From: a virus
IMG/VR virus record: IMGVR_UViG_3300020057_001243
Location: 1-49,052 of that record
DNA: 49,052 bases
Strand: one strand, 5' to 3'
The notes beneath the pieces were generated by a model. It saw nothing but the letters and a program-made list of their open reading frames with translations. It was not told the origin of the DNA and made no database searches. The position numbers and the translations under genes are program-made. Below are positions 32,060 through 42,096 of this stretch, in pieces. How positions within the stretch are numbered: the first letter of the stretch is position 1; each line of letters opens with the position of its first letter.

Positions 32060-34873
32060 ATGACCGCAGGCGCTTCCGTAGGTTCAATTTATGGTCAAAT
32101 GATTCTCGATACTTCTCAGTATGAACAAGCACTGAGGAGCATGGTAGGTCTTACCAGTTCTGGTGGTAAGAATATGGAGAAGTCAATTGACGGACTTGGG
32201 AAGCGAATTGATGAACTCGAAGGCAAAACAGAAAAAGGCAGAAAAAAGGTAGATGAATATGCAAAAGCATTTGGGGCATTAGGTGGGATTCTTGGAGCTG
32301 GTGCTATCGTTGGGGGACTAAGATCTCTTACAACAGAAGCTGGAAAATTCGAAACCATTTCCACATCATTCAATGTTCTTACTGGAAGTGTTGAAAAAGG
32401 AACTAAGGTTCTGAAAGACTTAAATAAATACTCTCTCGATACACCGTTTACTCCGGAACAAGTTTTCAAAGCAGGTCGGGCACTCACAGCTTTTCAAATT
32501 ACAGGTGATAAGTTAATTCCCACAATGAAAGCAATCGGTGACATTTCTGCTGGAACCGGTAAGGAATTCACAGAACTTGCAACGATTTATGGTAAAGCCA
32601 AAATCGCAGGCACTCTTTATGCAGAAGATATTAACCAACTTCTTGAAGCTGGTGTCCCCATCATGGGAGAATTTGCAAAGCAACTCGGTGTTTCCGAATC
32701 AGCAGTTAAGAAGATGGCGTCTGAAGGAAAAGTTAATTTTGCAATGCTTGAAAAAGCATTCGTGAGTTTGACTTCGGCTGGTGGTCCATTCTACGAAATG
32801 ACCGCACAACAGGCGCAAACTTTCGAAGGATTAACTTCCACTTTGGAAGGTGGTGCTCAAGAACTTAAAAGAGCATTCGGGGAAGGATTAGTAGAAGTTC
32901 TAAAACCAGTTGTAGTCGGACTTAGTCGAGTGATTGATGTTGTTCTAAAATTCAAAAACGAAAATCCAAATACATTTCGTGCCATAACTCTTTTGACCGC
33001 AGGCTTCGCTGCTCTCGTTGCCATTCTTATCGGTGGGGCTGGCTTGGTAACTGCGTTAGGTGTAGTGGGATCAGCTTTGTCTACATTCGGAATTAGCATG
33101 ACAATGGCATTAGGCCCTATAGGGCTAGTTACAGCTGGAATAATAACCTTGGTTGGGTTATATGCTCAAATGAAAGATGGTGCCATTAATGCATTAAGAG
33201 AAATTCAAAGAGAATCAGAAAGATTGTCTCAAACAAATGGGAAGGTGAGTAAAGCAACAAAGGATAACTTAGATGCAATGGTAAAGTCATTTGAAAATGT
33301 TAGGAATTCGGGTACGATGGCGACTCGTATTGCATTCTCAAATGCTTTTATCGAAAATATTAAAAATGCATCCGGTCTTACTAAAGAGTTTAAAGATCAT
33401 TTAACTCAATTAGCAGGTTCTGCAAGAGACAGTGAATCATCATTTACTGCATTAAAAACAGCAATAGCAAGCTTAGCGGTCGAAGAGAATAAACGAAATC
33501 CCAGTAGAACTGGTGGTAGTGGTGGAAATACTTCGCCAACCAATAATGAGCCAGAAAAACCAATAAAAATTGATTTAAACATAGATACAGGTGCATTCGA
33601 AGGATTAAAGCAATCCGCAATAAAGGCGGTTCCAGAAATTTCAAAATACATTTCAGAAAAGCTAGGAGTTTCGATTGATGGTGACCTTGGCAAGTGGTTT
33701 CAAACTACAGGCGGTCAATGGACTCAAGGACTCATGGCAACTGTTTCAAAGGGAATCGAAGTTGTTATGGCTTCGATTAATGCGAAAGGTGCACTTGCTC
33801 AAGCAAGACTTCAGAACCAAACACAGAATCTAAATTTTTGGTCTTCTTTCGCTAATCGCCAAACAGACGAACAACTAAAGATTACGAATGCTGGATTAGA
33901 TAAAGAAGTTGAAGCACTGGAAGCACAAAAGCAAGAACTACTTCGTATTGAACAAGAGTATCAAGCAGCTCGTGATGAGACAAAGAAATCCGAAATCGAA
34001 AAAATCAAAGCACAGATTGAAGAAGAATACAATCTCCAAGCGCAATTATTACAAGATAAATTTCTCCAAGAATCTGAACGCCAAGAGACGGAAATGGCAT
34101 CAGAAGAAGTTGCAAATGCAAATGTTGAAACATTGCAAGAAGACCACCTTGCTAACATTAATGATTTAAGGTCAAGATTTGACCAAGAAAAATCCGATCG
34201 AATTGCTGCTCTGAATGATAGTATGCAATCGGAAGATGAAGCGAGAAAATCAAAACAGGTAAATACAGAAAAATCTTTAGTCGCTCAAATTGCAGCGATC
34301 GAAAAAGAAAAAATCGCTAACCAGGAAGCGGCGGACAAAAAGAAAAAGGACATGGAACGAGATAACGCTCGTTTGCAATGGGTTCTTGGAATGAATGCAT
34401 TCGCTATTCAGAAACAATCCGCTATCATGCAAGCAAAAATAAATATGGCTATGATGATCATGGATATAACTAAATCCGCGTTCTCTGCCATACCATTTAC
34501 TTTGCCAATTTTAGGATTTTTACCTATGGCCTACACTGCTGGAAACATGGCGATTCAGGCTGCATCGACTTCGCAGTATCCGCCTCCACCAGCGACCGCT
34601 TTCGCATTAGGTGGTAGAGTAGAGGGAGGAATTCCAGGCAAGGACTCCGTTCCTAGTATGCTTATGCCTGGAGAGCTTGTAGTTCCGAATAAGAATTTCG
34701 ATGAGGTTGTGGATTCGGTTGCGAGTAAACGACGAATCAATCAGGAAGCAATTGTCATGAACTTCAATTTTTCAGAAATGAATTTTCATGGTGTTTCTGA
34801 TGCGGAATCTGTTGCGCACGAAATCAAAGATATAATTTTCCAAGAAGTTCGTTCTGCGGTGGCAGCATTATGA
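32060..34873 (+). CDS. tail tape measure protein
   Basis: A 937-residue protein. The N-terminus has the tape-measure pattern (SVGSIYGQMILDTSQYEQAL, then FNVLTGSVEKGTKVLKDL and LYAEDINQLLEAGVPIMGEF). Hydrophobic segments at about 300-370 and 800-850 are predicted membrane-active parts. Coiled coil covers about 590-790. The C-terminus has FALGGRVEGGIPGKDSVPSM, a motif common in such proteins. ATG 32060 follows GAGAGG. At the usual 0.15 nm per residue the tail would be roughly 140 nm (inference). Confidence 0.9.
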   Translation: MTAGASVGSIYGQMILDTSQYEQALRSMVGLTSSGGKNMEKSIDGLGKRIDELEGKTEKGRKKVDEYAKAFGALGGILGAGAIVGGLRSLTTEAGKFETISTSFNVLTGSVEKGTKVLKDLNKYSLDTPFTPEQVFKAGRALTAFQITGDKLIPTMKAIGDISAGTGKEFTELATIYGKAKIAGTLYAEDINQLLEAGVPIMGEFAKQLGVSESAVKKMASEGKVNFAMLEKAFVSLTSAGGPFYEMTAQQAQTFEGLTSTLEGGAQELKRAFGEGLVEVLKPVVVGLSRVIDVVLKFKNENPNTFRAITLLTAGFAALVAILIGGAGLVTALGVVGSALSTFGISMTMALGPIGLVTAGIITLVGLYAQMKDGAINALREIQRESERLSQTNGKVSKATKDNLDAMVKSFENVRNSGTMATRIAFSNAFIENIKNASGLTKEFKDHLTQLAGSARDSESSFTALKTAIASLAVEENKRNPSRTGGSGGNTSPTNNEPEKPIKIDLNIDTGAFEGLKQSAIKAVPEISKYISEKLGVSIDGDLGKWFQTTGGQWTQGLMATVSKGIEVVMASINAKGALAQARLQNQTQNLNFWSSFANRQTDEQLKITNAGLDKEVEALEAQKQELLRIEQEYQAARDETKKSEIEKIKAQIEEEYNLQAQLLQDKFLQESERQETEMASEEVANANVETLQEDHLANINDLRSRFDQEKSDRIAALNDSMQSEDEARKSKQVNTEKSLVAQIAAIEKEKIANQEAADKKKKDMERDNARLQWVLGMNAFAIQKQSAIMQAKINMAMMIMDITKSAFSAIPFTLPILGFLPMAYTAGNMAIQAASTSQYPPPPATAFALGGRVEGGIPGKDSVPSMLMPGELVVPNKNFDEVVDSVASKRRINQEAIVMNFNFSEMNFHGVSDAESVAHEIKDIIFQEVRSAVAAL

Positions 34874-35661
34874 TATCATATTATATCCAAAACAGGAAAG
34901 GAGAAGTCTTACATTTTCAGGATAAGAATGCGAGAAGGGAACCTCTCGAATTTAAACCGAATAAGCAATCTTACGCCAAACAGAATCAATTCGGTGTTAT
35001 TACTAGAGGTTCATTTAAACAGGCTGAGAAAAAAATATCTCTCAAATTTAATTTAATCGCAGAATCCCCAGATGAGTATTATTATAAACTCAATTCAATT
35101 GCCGCTTTCTTATATAATCAATACAATGCCCCATTCTATTTATATTCAGTGGAAAGAAAAGTCAGAGGCAAAATTTCCATAAACTCTTTGAAAGAGAATT
35201 TCCTAGATGGCCATGAAGCGCGTTTAGGAATAGATTGTATTCTCGATCTGCAATTGGAAGACGCTCTTTGGGAATCAAATTCCGAATTACCGGAGACCAA
35301 AATTCTTGCCAATGGCGATTCTGTAAAAATTGAAATTGGTGCCGACTCAGTAGATTGCGCTCCAATTTTTACACTTACAAATCTTGATGCTTCAGTAAAT
35401 CCTGAATTTGCTCTTTCTATTGTGAACGATGATTTCTCTGCAAATCTCATAGTTGCGAATACTGGATTTTCTACAGATAAAATTATCAAAATAGATTGTG
35501 CAGATGGAAAGATATTCCTAGATTCAATTGCTTCTTCTCCGTCGATCATCGCTGGAAATTATTTTCCACTTCTTCCTGGTGAAAACATTGTCACTTATGA
35601 ATGCAAGACCAATCAAAATGTAGAGTTAAAAACTGCTTACAGATATAGGAGGCTTTTCTAA
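34870..35661 (+). CDS. distal tail protein-like
   Basis: A 263-residue beta-rich protein in the position of distal tail (Dit) proteins, between tape measure and hub. The N-terminus (YYIQNRKGEVLHFQD, then KFNLIAESPDEYYYKLNSI) fits the Sipho_tail pattern of phage tail tips. ATGA overlap with the tape-measure gene. It would form the hub ring at the tail end. Confidence 0.6.
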   Translation: MISYYIQNRKGEVLHFQDKNARREPLEFKPNKQSYAKQNQFGVITRGSFKQAEKKISLKFNLIAESPDEYYYKLNSIAAFLYNQYNAPFYLYSVERKVRGKISINSLKENFLDGHEARLGIDCILDLQLEDALWESNSELPETKILANGDSVKIEIGADSVDCAPIFTLTNLDASVNPEFALSIVNDDFSANLIVANTGFSTDKIIKIDCADGKIFLDSIASSPSIIAGNYFPLLPGENIVTYECKTNQNVELKTAYRYRRLF

Positions 35662-37526
35662 TGCCTACCATATACGAAGAGGCTTACTCTAATGGGTTCG
35701 GTGGTTTTCCGTTTGGCGGATTGATTTATTCTCAAGGTGCCATTCGCATTAATTACAATCTTAGAAACGATGGGAAAACGGATGATGATTTTTTATCGTT
35801 CGGAATTGCAAATGGATCTTTCCTAGAATCATTTCCTATCGATGTACAGAATACAATTTTCCAAAAATTATCATTTGTTGTAAATAATGGAGGGAATTGC
35901 CAGAGCTTCAAGTTCTCACTCAATTCTCTTCCCGATGTTCCATTGCTTACTTATACTGAGTATGCTTTAAAGTTTGGATCCATTCCGCGATTCAAAGGAT
36001 ATATCACAAAACGACCTATCCCTGGTGAAGATGAAGATTTGAATTTTTCAGGTTATGGATTTTTCAAGAAGATCGAAAAAACAAAAATAAAAAATCCAGA
36101 TAATCATTTGATTCAAAGCGTAAGCCAATCAGGTACAACAATGACTTTGAATTTATTACCAGGTTCACTCGTTGCATCAGCAAAAGTTGGCTTAAAGATT
36201 GTAGTCAAAAATTGCAATGAATCTAAGAACAATGGAGTTTTCGAGATAACATCTAACGGAACAGCTACAATAGTTGTATTGAATCCTTCAGGTGTTACAG
36301 ATTCGAGCATTAGCGGAGTAGTTTATATTCTACCAATCGAATGGACAGAATCAACTCGCATAGATCTGCTAATCAAAAAAACGCTCTCGATGTCACTCAC
36401 ATCAAGCAATCAAGTTTTATACGATCCCTCTACAATCGAAGAAACAACAGGATTTCTTTCGGCAGGTGAAGTTAATTTTGAAGGAATGGAAATTGGTAAA
36501 TTCTTCGATTTGATGAGGAAGTTTTTGCAAAGAAAATATTACATCGGGATAGATGGATACGGTAAAATATTCGTCCGTCAAATTCCTCTTCAAATGATTC
36601 AAAAGCTTCACGCTGGATTTGATTTTCCATCTGGATCAATTAACACAGATGAGGAAGTTGCAGGGAATTTAATTACGGTAAATAAATCTGATTCTAAATC
36701 AGGTAAAAGTTCTGGTTCTTCGATCGCTGGAATTGCAAGTGATCCGACATCGGTTGCAAAGTACGGAGAACAGCCTTATAGCGAAGATATCCCAGGTCAT
36801 CTTTCTGCTGATACTGGAAATTTATATGCAAATGCTCTTTTGATCATAATGAAAGATCCAATCATTCAAGGCGAGGCAAAGGATATGCCTTGGCGTTGGT
36901 ATGATTTCGGTCTCTATGGTTATGTTACTAAAACAGATTTTTATCCATTCACAATAGAGGATTTCGACTCATTAACTAATTGGGTAACTGATGCAGAGAT
37001 CACAAGATCGATCGTTAATTCAAAGTTAGTGAACGGTGCAAACAGCCATAAATTAGTATTAACTTCTGCTTCGGAAAATAAGGTTCATCGGAAGCCAATT
37101 TCGTTCCGGATGAATTCTGGAAAGAATATGTTTTTCTACATGTTCTCTAATGTAAAAATCAAAATCAGATATGGTTTTGGAACAGATTCTTGGAACGAGA
37201 ATGTATATGACTTCGAGACTTTCGAAGTCGATCGTTGGTTTCCCTACCGAGTTCAATTCCAAGGCCTCACCAAACAGATAAATCATATAGGATTTCAAAT
37301 TCTTTCGGATATTGATGCTGAAGTATACTTAGATTTCCTAAATTGTTTTTCCTACACTGCCTTACATTATGAACTTCAATTGGATCAGGCAGAATACATT
37401 ATAGATAGTCACGAACGAAAAGTAACTTTGAAGTTTGGTGATCTAACTCGCAATCCTGGATTTGAGCAATATATTGCAGGGATCAAAGCACAAGCAGAAG
37501 TCGCAAAAATGATGGTAAGAAAATGA
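35661..37526 (+). CDS. tail hub/baseplate protein
   Basis: A 621-residue beta-rich protein starting at the last base of the Dit-like gene. Residues about 150-215 form an inserted small beta domain (SGTTMTLNLLPGSLVASAKV, then NNGVFEITSNGTATIVVLNP). The C-terminus has ELQLDQAEYIIDSHERKVTL, typical of hub proteins. A Ser/Gly linker at about 345-360 separates two halves. Likely the central tail-tip hub; no enzymatic motif seen. Confidence 0.55.
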   Translation: MPTIYEEAYSNGFGGFPFGGLIYSQGAIRINYNLRNDGKTDDDFLSFGIANGSFLESFPIDVQNTIFQKLSFVVNNGGNCQSFKFSLNSLPDVPLLTYTEYALKFGSIPRFKGYITKRPIPGEDEDLNFSGYGFFKKIEKTKIKNPDNHLIQSVSQSGTTMTLNLLPGSLVASAKVGLKIVVKNCNESKNNGVFEITSNGTATIVVLNPSGVTDSSISGVVYILPIEWTESTRIDLLIKKTLSMSLTSSNQVLYDPSTIEETTGFLSAGEVNFEGMEIGKFFDLMRKFLQRKYYIGIDGYGKIFVRQIPLQMIQKLHAGFDFPSGSINTDEEVAGNLITVNKSDSKSGKSSGSSIAGIASDPTSVAKYGEQPYSEDIPGHLSADTGNLYANALLIIMKDPIIQGEAKDMPWRWYDFGLYGYVTKTDFYPFTIEDFDSLTNWVTDAEITRSIVNSKLVNGANSHKLVLTSASENKVHRKPISFRMNSGKNMFFYMFSNVKIKIRYGFGTDSWNENVYDFETFEVDRWFPYRVQFQGLTKQINHIGFQILSDIDAEVYLDFLNCFSYTALHYELQLDQAEYIIDSHERKVTLKFGDLTRNPGFEQYIAGIKAQAEVAKMMVRK

Positions 37527-38461
37527 CAATTAAATACGGTGATAGGTTTTCAGATTTCAGATATGATCCAATCGATCAGGCTTTAGTTCCCCAAGAGATT
37601 CAAGGCTCCGATGGATTCGATGGTTCAGATCCAAATGGCGAGTTTCATCAAGCTTTACTTCTTAAGGGAACAAATAATAAATATGGATTCTCTCCCATTG
37701 AGATGCCTTTTCGAGATACATCGATTCCAAATTCAGGAATTATCGTCTATGAAATTGACGATCCATTAACTAATGTTGCAATCGGTTCACCTTTAACACA
37801 AGTTCGTCCGCCTATTGGTTCCCAGCCTGGTCTGACCGAATACGCAGTTGATTTCAATAATCCAATTCCTTACTTAAATACTGGCCGTATCATAGTTAAT
37901 TCAGCTAACGCAAATAAATACTATCGAATGCATCGTTACTTCGGAATGGGAGGGATCAATTCAGTTGCGAATACAATGGCAATTGAAGCAGCCGTTTTAT
38001 CTACGAAACTATCACGTGATGGTTCACTTGCAATGACAGGTCCTTTAAATATGGGGACTCAAAAAATCACATCACTTGCGAATGGAGTTTCAGCTGGTGA
38101 TGCTGTAAACGTTGGGCAAATTCCGTCATTGCTTTCTGGCTCTGTACAAAGTCTCAAAGGATGCGCTGAATATGTTTTGCCTCAAGCAAGTGATACAATA
38201 ACAGACGATAAATATATTTACCAAATTCAAATGACTGGATCTGGAAGCGTTCCAGGTGGTCACATAATTGATATCACAGGAATGCCTATTACAGTTGGAA
38301 ATGTGGTTTGGGTTTCCTTCCATCAACCTGCCGCCAATCCAGTTTCTCCAAATGTCGTTAAAATTCATGGAAATACTATAATTTCAACAACGAACTCAGC
38401 ACTAATTTTCGGCATAGCCTACAGAAATTTAGGTGGCTGGCTTTTCTATCAGGTTAACTAA
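37523..38461 (+). CDS. tail fibre/tip protein with phage collar-type repeat
   Basis: A 312-residue protein. The stretch SLAMTGPLNMGTQKITSLAN, then VSAGDAVNVGQI, is a motif of phage tail-fibre proteins (LNMGGNKITNLADPTSAQDA type). N- and C-terminal parts are beta-rich. It overlaps the hub gene by 4 bases. Probably a tip attachment or fibre protein. Confidence 0.6.
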   Translation: MTIKYGDRFSDFRYDPIDQALVPQEIQGSDGFDGSDPNGEFHQALLLKGTNNKYGFSPIEMPFRDTSIPNSGIIVYEIDDPLTNVAIGSPLTQVRPPIGSQPGLTEYAVDFNNPIPYLNTGRIIVNSANANKYYRMHRYFGMGGINSVANTMAIEAAVLSTKLSRDGSLAMTGPLNMGTQKITSLANGVSAGDAVNVGQIPSLLSGSVQSLKGCAEYVLPQASDTITDDKYIYQIQMTGSGSVPGGHIIDITGMPITVGNVVWVSFHQPAANPVSPNVVKIHGNTIISTTNSALIFGIAYRNLGGWLFYQVN

Positions 38462-38462
38462 A

Positions 38463-38777
38463 ATGATTCCAGATTTTGTTAATTATAACTTCAAGAAGGG
38501 AACTGACTGGGAGATTCGAATCGCTGCTTCATACGCAGGGTTTGTTGGATTTTGCGATGCCAAAATGATCAACAACCCAAATCGTAAAATATCAGCTGAA
38601 GTGATTGTTGAAGCTGAACAAGTTTTAGTAAAATTTCCATATTCGATTACTACTGATGCGTTAGTTGGAGATTATATTTTCGACGTAGAATTGAATTCTG
38701 GTGACTTAGGAGATCCCTATTCTCAGAGTTTTGACACGTTCACAATAGGAAGAGGAAAGATTAGAGTTACATTATGA
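38463..38777 (+). CDS. small beta-rich tail protein
   Basis: A 104-residue, beta-sandwich-like protein (FVNYNFKKGTDWEIRIAASY and YIFDVELNSGD strands). It resembles the N-terminal baseplate-type domain of the next fibre gene, which it overlaps by 4 bases. Role in tail tip likely by position. Confidence 0.5.
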   Translation: MIPDFVNYNFKKGTDWEIRIAASYAGFVGFCDAKMINNPNRKISAEVIVEAEQVLVKFPYSITTDALVGDYIFDVELNSGDLGDPYSQSFDTFTIGRGKIRVTL

Positions 38778-40675
38778 GCGAGCCGAAAGAAAAAACACTG
38801 AAAATTTACAGAGGGGATACTACAAGAGAAGTATTCTATGTAGAAAATATTGATCCAGCTAATTTTAGTTCTATTACCATAAGATTGGAAGCAAAGAGAA
38901 GCGATAACAATCAGTATGTAATCGGAATTGATGTTTTAGAATCTGATATCGGAAATGATTGGGAAAATAATCTTGTGCAGGTAAATTTCTCGCCTGCTTC
39001 GACTCAGAACATACAAGGAGAAGATACAATTCTCCTTCGCTATGATTTGGAAGTCACGAGAATCACACCGGATGGAACAGAGGTAAAGAGTGAATATAAT
39101 GGTTCCATTGTACTCATAGCAGATGTTACCGTAGGAAATCCAGTTGTAACTCCAGAAACTCTCGTCGATATTTACAATAATTTAGTATCAACGAACGACG
39201 CAAAAGGTGCATCATATATCGGTGTTAAATCTTCGATTTGGTTTGGGATTGCAACTACGGTTCAAGGTGCCTTGCAATGGATTAAAGAAAACTATTTAGA
39301 ATTTACTGGAACATTTTCAGCGAATAAACTTCTAAAAAGTGGATCATCCCTTGCGAAAGCAACAGTCTCAGGAATTTCAATTTCAGGAGATGACGAACTT
39401 TCTGGCGTCAAATCAATTACTGTTACAGATCCACCTAGCGACGCAAACCACCTAACTAATAAGGATTATGTAGATGATGGGCTCGCACTAAAAGAAAATC
39501 TTAGCAATAAATCTACAAACACTGCTCTCGGTGGATCTGATTCTCTTTACCCGTCACAAAATGCAGTTAAGGTTTTTGTAGAGAATTCAATCAGTGCGGC
39601 ATCTGTAGGATTTCTTAAAGACCGTGGAAACTATGATGCTTCAAGTAATCTATTCCCTTCGACTGGTGGCAGTGGACCAAGCGGTACTATCGAGAAGGGA
39701 AACCTCTGGACAATTAGCGTTGCTGGAACTCTCGGAGGAACGGCTGTTACGATTGGTGATGTAGTTCGTTCTCTTGTAGATTCCCCTGGCCAGACTTCTT
39801 CCAATTGGGCAATCGGAGAAAATAACTTTGGCTATGTTGCGGAAAACTCTGCAAACAAAAATCAAAACAGTGGTTATGCTGGATTAGATTCTTCAGGAAA
39901 CTTCGTTCAAAATTCTGACAAACTTCCAGAAGGATCGACGAATTTATTTTTCACAACTGCAAGAGCAATAGCTTCGGTATTAACCGGTTATTCAGCAACA
40001 AGTGGAACGATTTCAGCGAGCGATTCAATCTTGCAAGCAATCCAAAAAATTGGCTATTTCATAGCCAATATCGGGTCATCTATTCTGAATCAAGCGCTTA
40101 CTGGTCTATCACTTGCAACTGGTGGAACGATTTCTTCATCTGATTCGATTGTCGTTGCCTTTGGAAAACTTCAAAAACAAATCACTGATCTAGTTTCTGG
40201 CTCGGTTCCAGTCGGAACATCAATTGAATTCTCAGGTAGTACAATTCCTTCGGGATTTCTTGAAGAGGATGGATCTGCCATTAGCAGAAGTACTTATTCA
40301 GATTTGTTTGCTGCTATAGGGACAACTTATGGTGTAGGCGATGGATCCACAACTTTCAATATTCCAGACCATCGTGGAAATTCTTCACGAGGCGTTGGAA
40401 CAAGCTCAGGCTATGTGCAGAATGTAACAATAACTTTAGGTCAGCGCATTGATGACGCATTGCAAGGTCACTTCCATGCACAAAGATATGCAGGAAGATT
40501 TTTCTCTGGTTCGGGGCCATACACAACAGATGATTTCGACACTTCTGCTGGAGGAACACCAGCATTCAATAATAGAATTCGTGAAGAAATAACGAATGGA
40601 ACTGATGGAACTCCGAGAACTGCCAATGAAACACGAGTTAAAACAATTGGTAAGAAATTTGCTATAAAATATTAG
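38774..40675 (+). CDS. tail fibre protein with C-terminal tail-collar domain
   Basis: A 633-residue protein. The N-terminus (LKIYRGDTTREVFYVENIDP) resembles baseplate upper/BppU-type domains. A fibre motif (DPPSDANHLTNKDYVDDGLA) follows. Two related units at about residues 398-475 (GYSATSGTISASDSILQAIQ and GLSLATGGTISSSDSIVVAF) form a repeat. The C-terminus (PVGTSIEFSGSTIPSGFLEE, TTFNIPDHRGNSSRGVG) is a phage tail-collar domain. The host-recognition part is likely the C-terminal 150 residues. Confidence 0.8.
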   Translation: MSEPKEKTLKIYRGDTTREVFYVENIDPANFSSITIRLEAKRSDNNQYVIGIDVLESDIGNDWENNLVQVNFSPASTQNIQGEDTILLRYDLEVTRITPDGTEVKSEYNGSIVLIADVTVGNPVVTPETLVDIYNNLVSTNDAKGASYIGVKSSIWFGIATTVQGALQWIKENYLEFTGTFSANKLLKSGSSLAKATVSGISISGDDELSGVKSITVTDPPSDANHLTNKDYVDDGLALKENLSNKSTNTALGGSDSLYPSQNAVKVFVENSISAASVGFLKDRGNYDASSNLFPSTGGSGPSGTIEKGNLWTISVAGTLGGTAVTIGDVVRSLVDSPGQTSSNWAIGENNFGYVAENSANKNQNSGYAGLDSSGNFVQNSDKLPEGSTNLFFTTARAIASVLTGYSATSGTISASDSILQAIQKIGYFIANIGSSILNQALTGLSLATGGTISSSDSIVVAFGKLQKQITDLVSGSVPVGTSIEFSGSTIPSGFLEEDGSAISRSTYSDLFAAIGTTYGVGDGSTTFNIPDHRGNSSRGVGTSSGYVQNVTITLGQRIDDALQGHFHAQRYAGRFFSGSGPYTTDDFDTSAGGTPAFNNRIREEITNGTDGTPRTANETRVKTIGKKFAIKY

Positions 40676-40682
40676 GAAGAAA

Positions 40683-41399
40683 ATGAAAGCATATCAAACA
40701 GACAATAACGGATATTATATTGGAGAAGTTGATTGCCAAAAATCTCCATTGGAACCTGGAAAATTTCTAATTCCAAGGGGGGCATTCACAGATGAACCAC
40801 CAGAATTTGGAGAGAATGAAATTCCTTTCAGAGTTGGAGAAAGTTGGGAAATCCGACCAAACTTTTCAGGAAAGATTTACTTTAACAAGGAAACAAGAGT
40901 TCCTAAAATATTTGAAATCGGTGAACTGTTCGATTCCAATTTTACCGATTCCGTTCCAATTGAAAACGAACCTTACCAAAAACATATAAATGGTGAATGG
41001 GTTATTGATGAAGATTTGAAACTGGTTTCCAAAAAAGAAATTTTTCATAATAAATTAAAAACCAAATTTGAACAGCTTACAATGGAATATAGATCAGTTG
41101 TAGAAGTTGAGAATATTGAATGGGATTCAGGACAGAAGTATCTTTCCAATATTGATACTTTGATTTCAGTCTATTCTAAAAATCCAAATCAAATCGGGAT
41201 CCCTTTTTGGAGAGATGCTAATAATGATTTTCAAACAGTAACAATTGAACAGCTAACATCAATTAGAAATGAAATCGAAAAAGATATGTTCCAGGAAGGA
41301 GTGAGACTCTACGAAATCAAATGGATAAAAGAAAATGAAATTCAAAATTTAGAATTAGCAGATTTGGATTCATACGACATTTCGGAAGGTTGGGATTAA
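40683..41399 (+). CDS. tail fibre accessory protein, DUF4376-like C-terminus
   Basis: A 238-residue protein. The N-terminus (YQTDNNGYYIGEVDCQKSPL) is the pattern of fibre-assembly/tip proteins; the C-terminus (YLSNIDTLISVYSKNP, then TVTIEQLTSIRNEIEKD) resembles DUF4376. Gene sits directly after the fibre, where chaperones of fibre assembly are usual. Confidence 0.6.
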   Translation: MKAYQTDNNGYYIGEVDCQKSPLEPGKFLIPRGAFTDEPPEFGENEIPFRVGESWEIRPNFSGKIYFNKETRVPKIFEIGELFDSNFTDSVPIENEPYQKHINGEWVIDEDLKLVSKKEIFHNKLKTKFEQLTMEYRSVVEVENIEWDSGQKYLSNIDTLISVYSKNPNQIGIPFWRDANNDFQTVTIEQLTSIRNEIEKDMFQEGVRLYEIKWIKENEIQNLELADLDSYDISEGWD

Positions 41400-41400
41400 T

Positions 41401-42096
41401 ATGGAAAATTTAACTTTCTGGTCATTAATTCATAAGCATTGGGAATCAGTGATTTTTATTGTGATTCCTTTATGTTTTATTCTTCTCGGTGTTCTTCTAT
41501 CTATTTTGCTTTGGATAATACGTGTTTATCGAATATCTGTAGCACTAAGTGGTTTCAAAATTTCTCCATCCAAACACGATCCTAAATATTTGGTTCGAAT
41601 GTCGAAACAAGACCAATTTATTTATTCGACACTTGGAAAATTAAATCAGTTCTATAACGCCAATGTATCCGCAATTTTCCAATTTCACAATGGTGGAGAA
41701 TTCAAAAATCAGAACTCGATTCTAAAATGGACACTCACTCATGATAACCCCGAACCAGGAAATGTTAGCTTCCACCTAAAGGAAATTAAATGGACGAATG
41801 TTCTAGTATCTCAAGCGAATGAATGGATTGGGGTAACGCTGCTTAAGAAACTGTGGTTCTGCGATTTCGATTCACTTCCTGAAAATTCAAATTGGAGAAG
41901 GTATTTCGTGAGTGCTGACTTGCGTTCCGGTCTTTTCTATTTAGTTGAGGGGGAATACGGTCCTGAATTCGTCCTTGCCGTTTTCTGGGATAGTATCTCG
42001 GACACCGAACACACTATGAATTCAATTAAAGAGTATGGTGATGCCATCGCTTCACTCTTGCGAGACGTTAAATTTCTTACGGAGGAAAACGAATAA
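41401..42096 (+). CDS. membrane-anchored protein with GAF-like region
   Basis: A 231-residue protein with one strong membrane span at about residues 16-42. The cytosolic part has AIFQFHNGGEFKNQNS and a C-terminal alpha/beta pattern that recall GAF-like domains in phage proteins carrying FHNG. It precedes the lysis genes by one overlapping base. It may take part in lysis timing or sensing; function unknown. Confidence 0.5.
   Translation: MENLTFWSLIHKHWESVIFIVIPLCFILLGVLLSILLWIIRVYRISVALSGFKISPSKHDPKYLVRMSKQDQFIYSTLGKLNQFYNANVSAIFQFHNGGEFKNQNSILKWTLTHDNPEPGNVSFHLKEIKWTNVLVSQANEWIGVTLLKKLWFCDFDSLPENSNWRRYFVSADLRSGLFYLVEGEYGPEFVLAVFWDSISDTEHTMNSIKEYGDAIASLLRDVKFLTEENE

Noticed and set aside
33406-33693. 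Minus-strand frames within the tape-measure gene
   Set aside because: Antisense to a well-supported coding gene, with no ribosome site or recognisable family.
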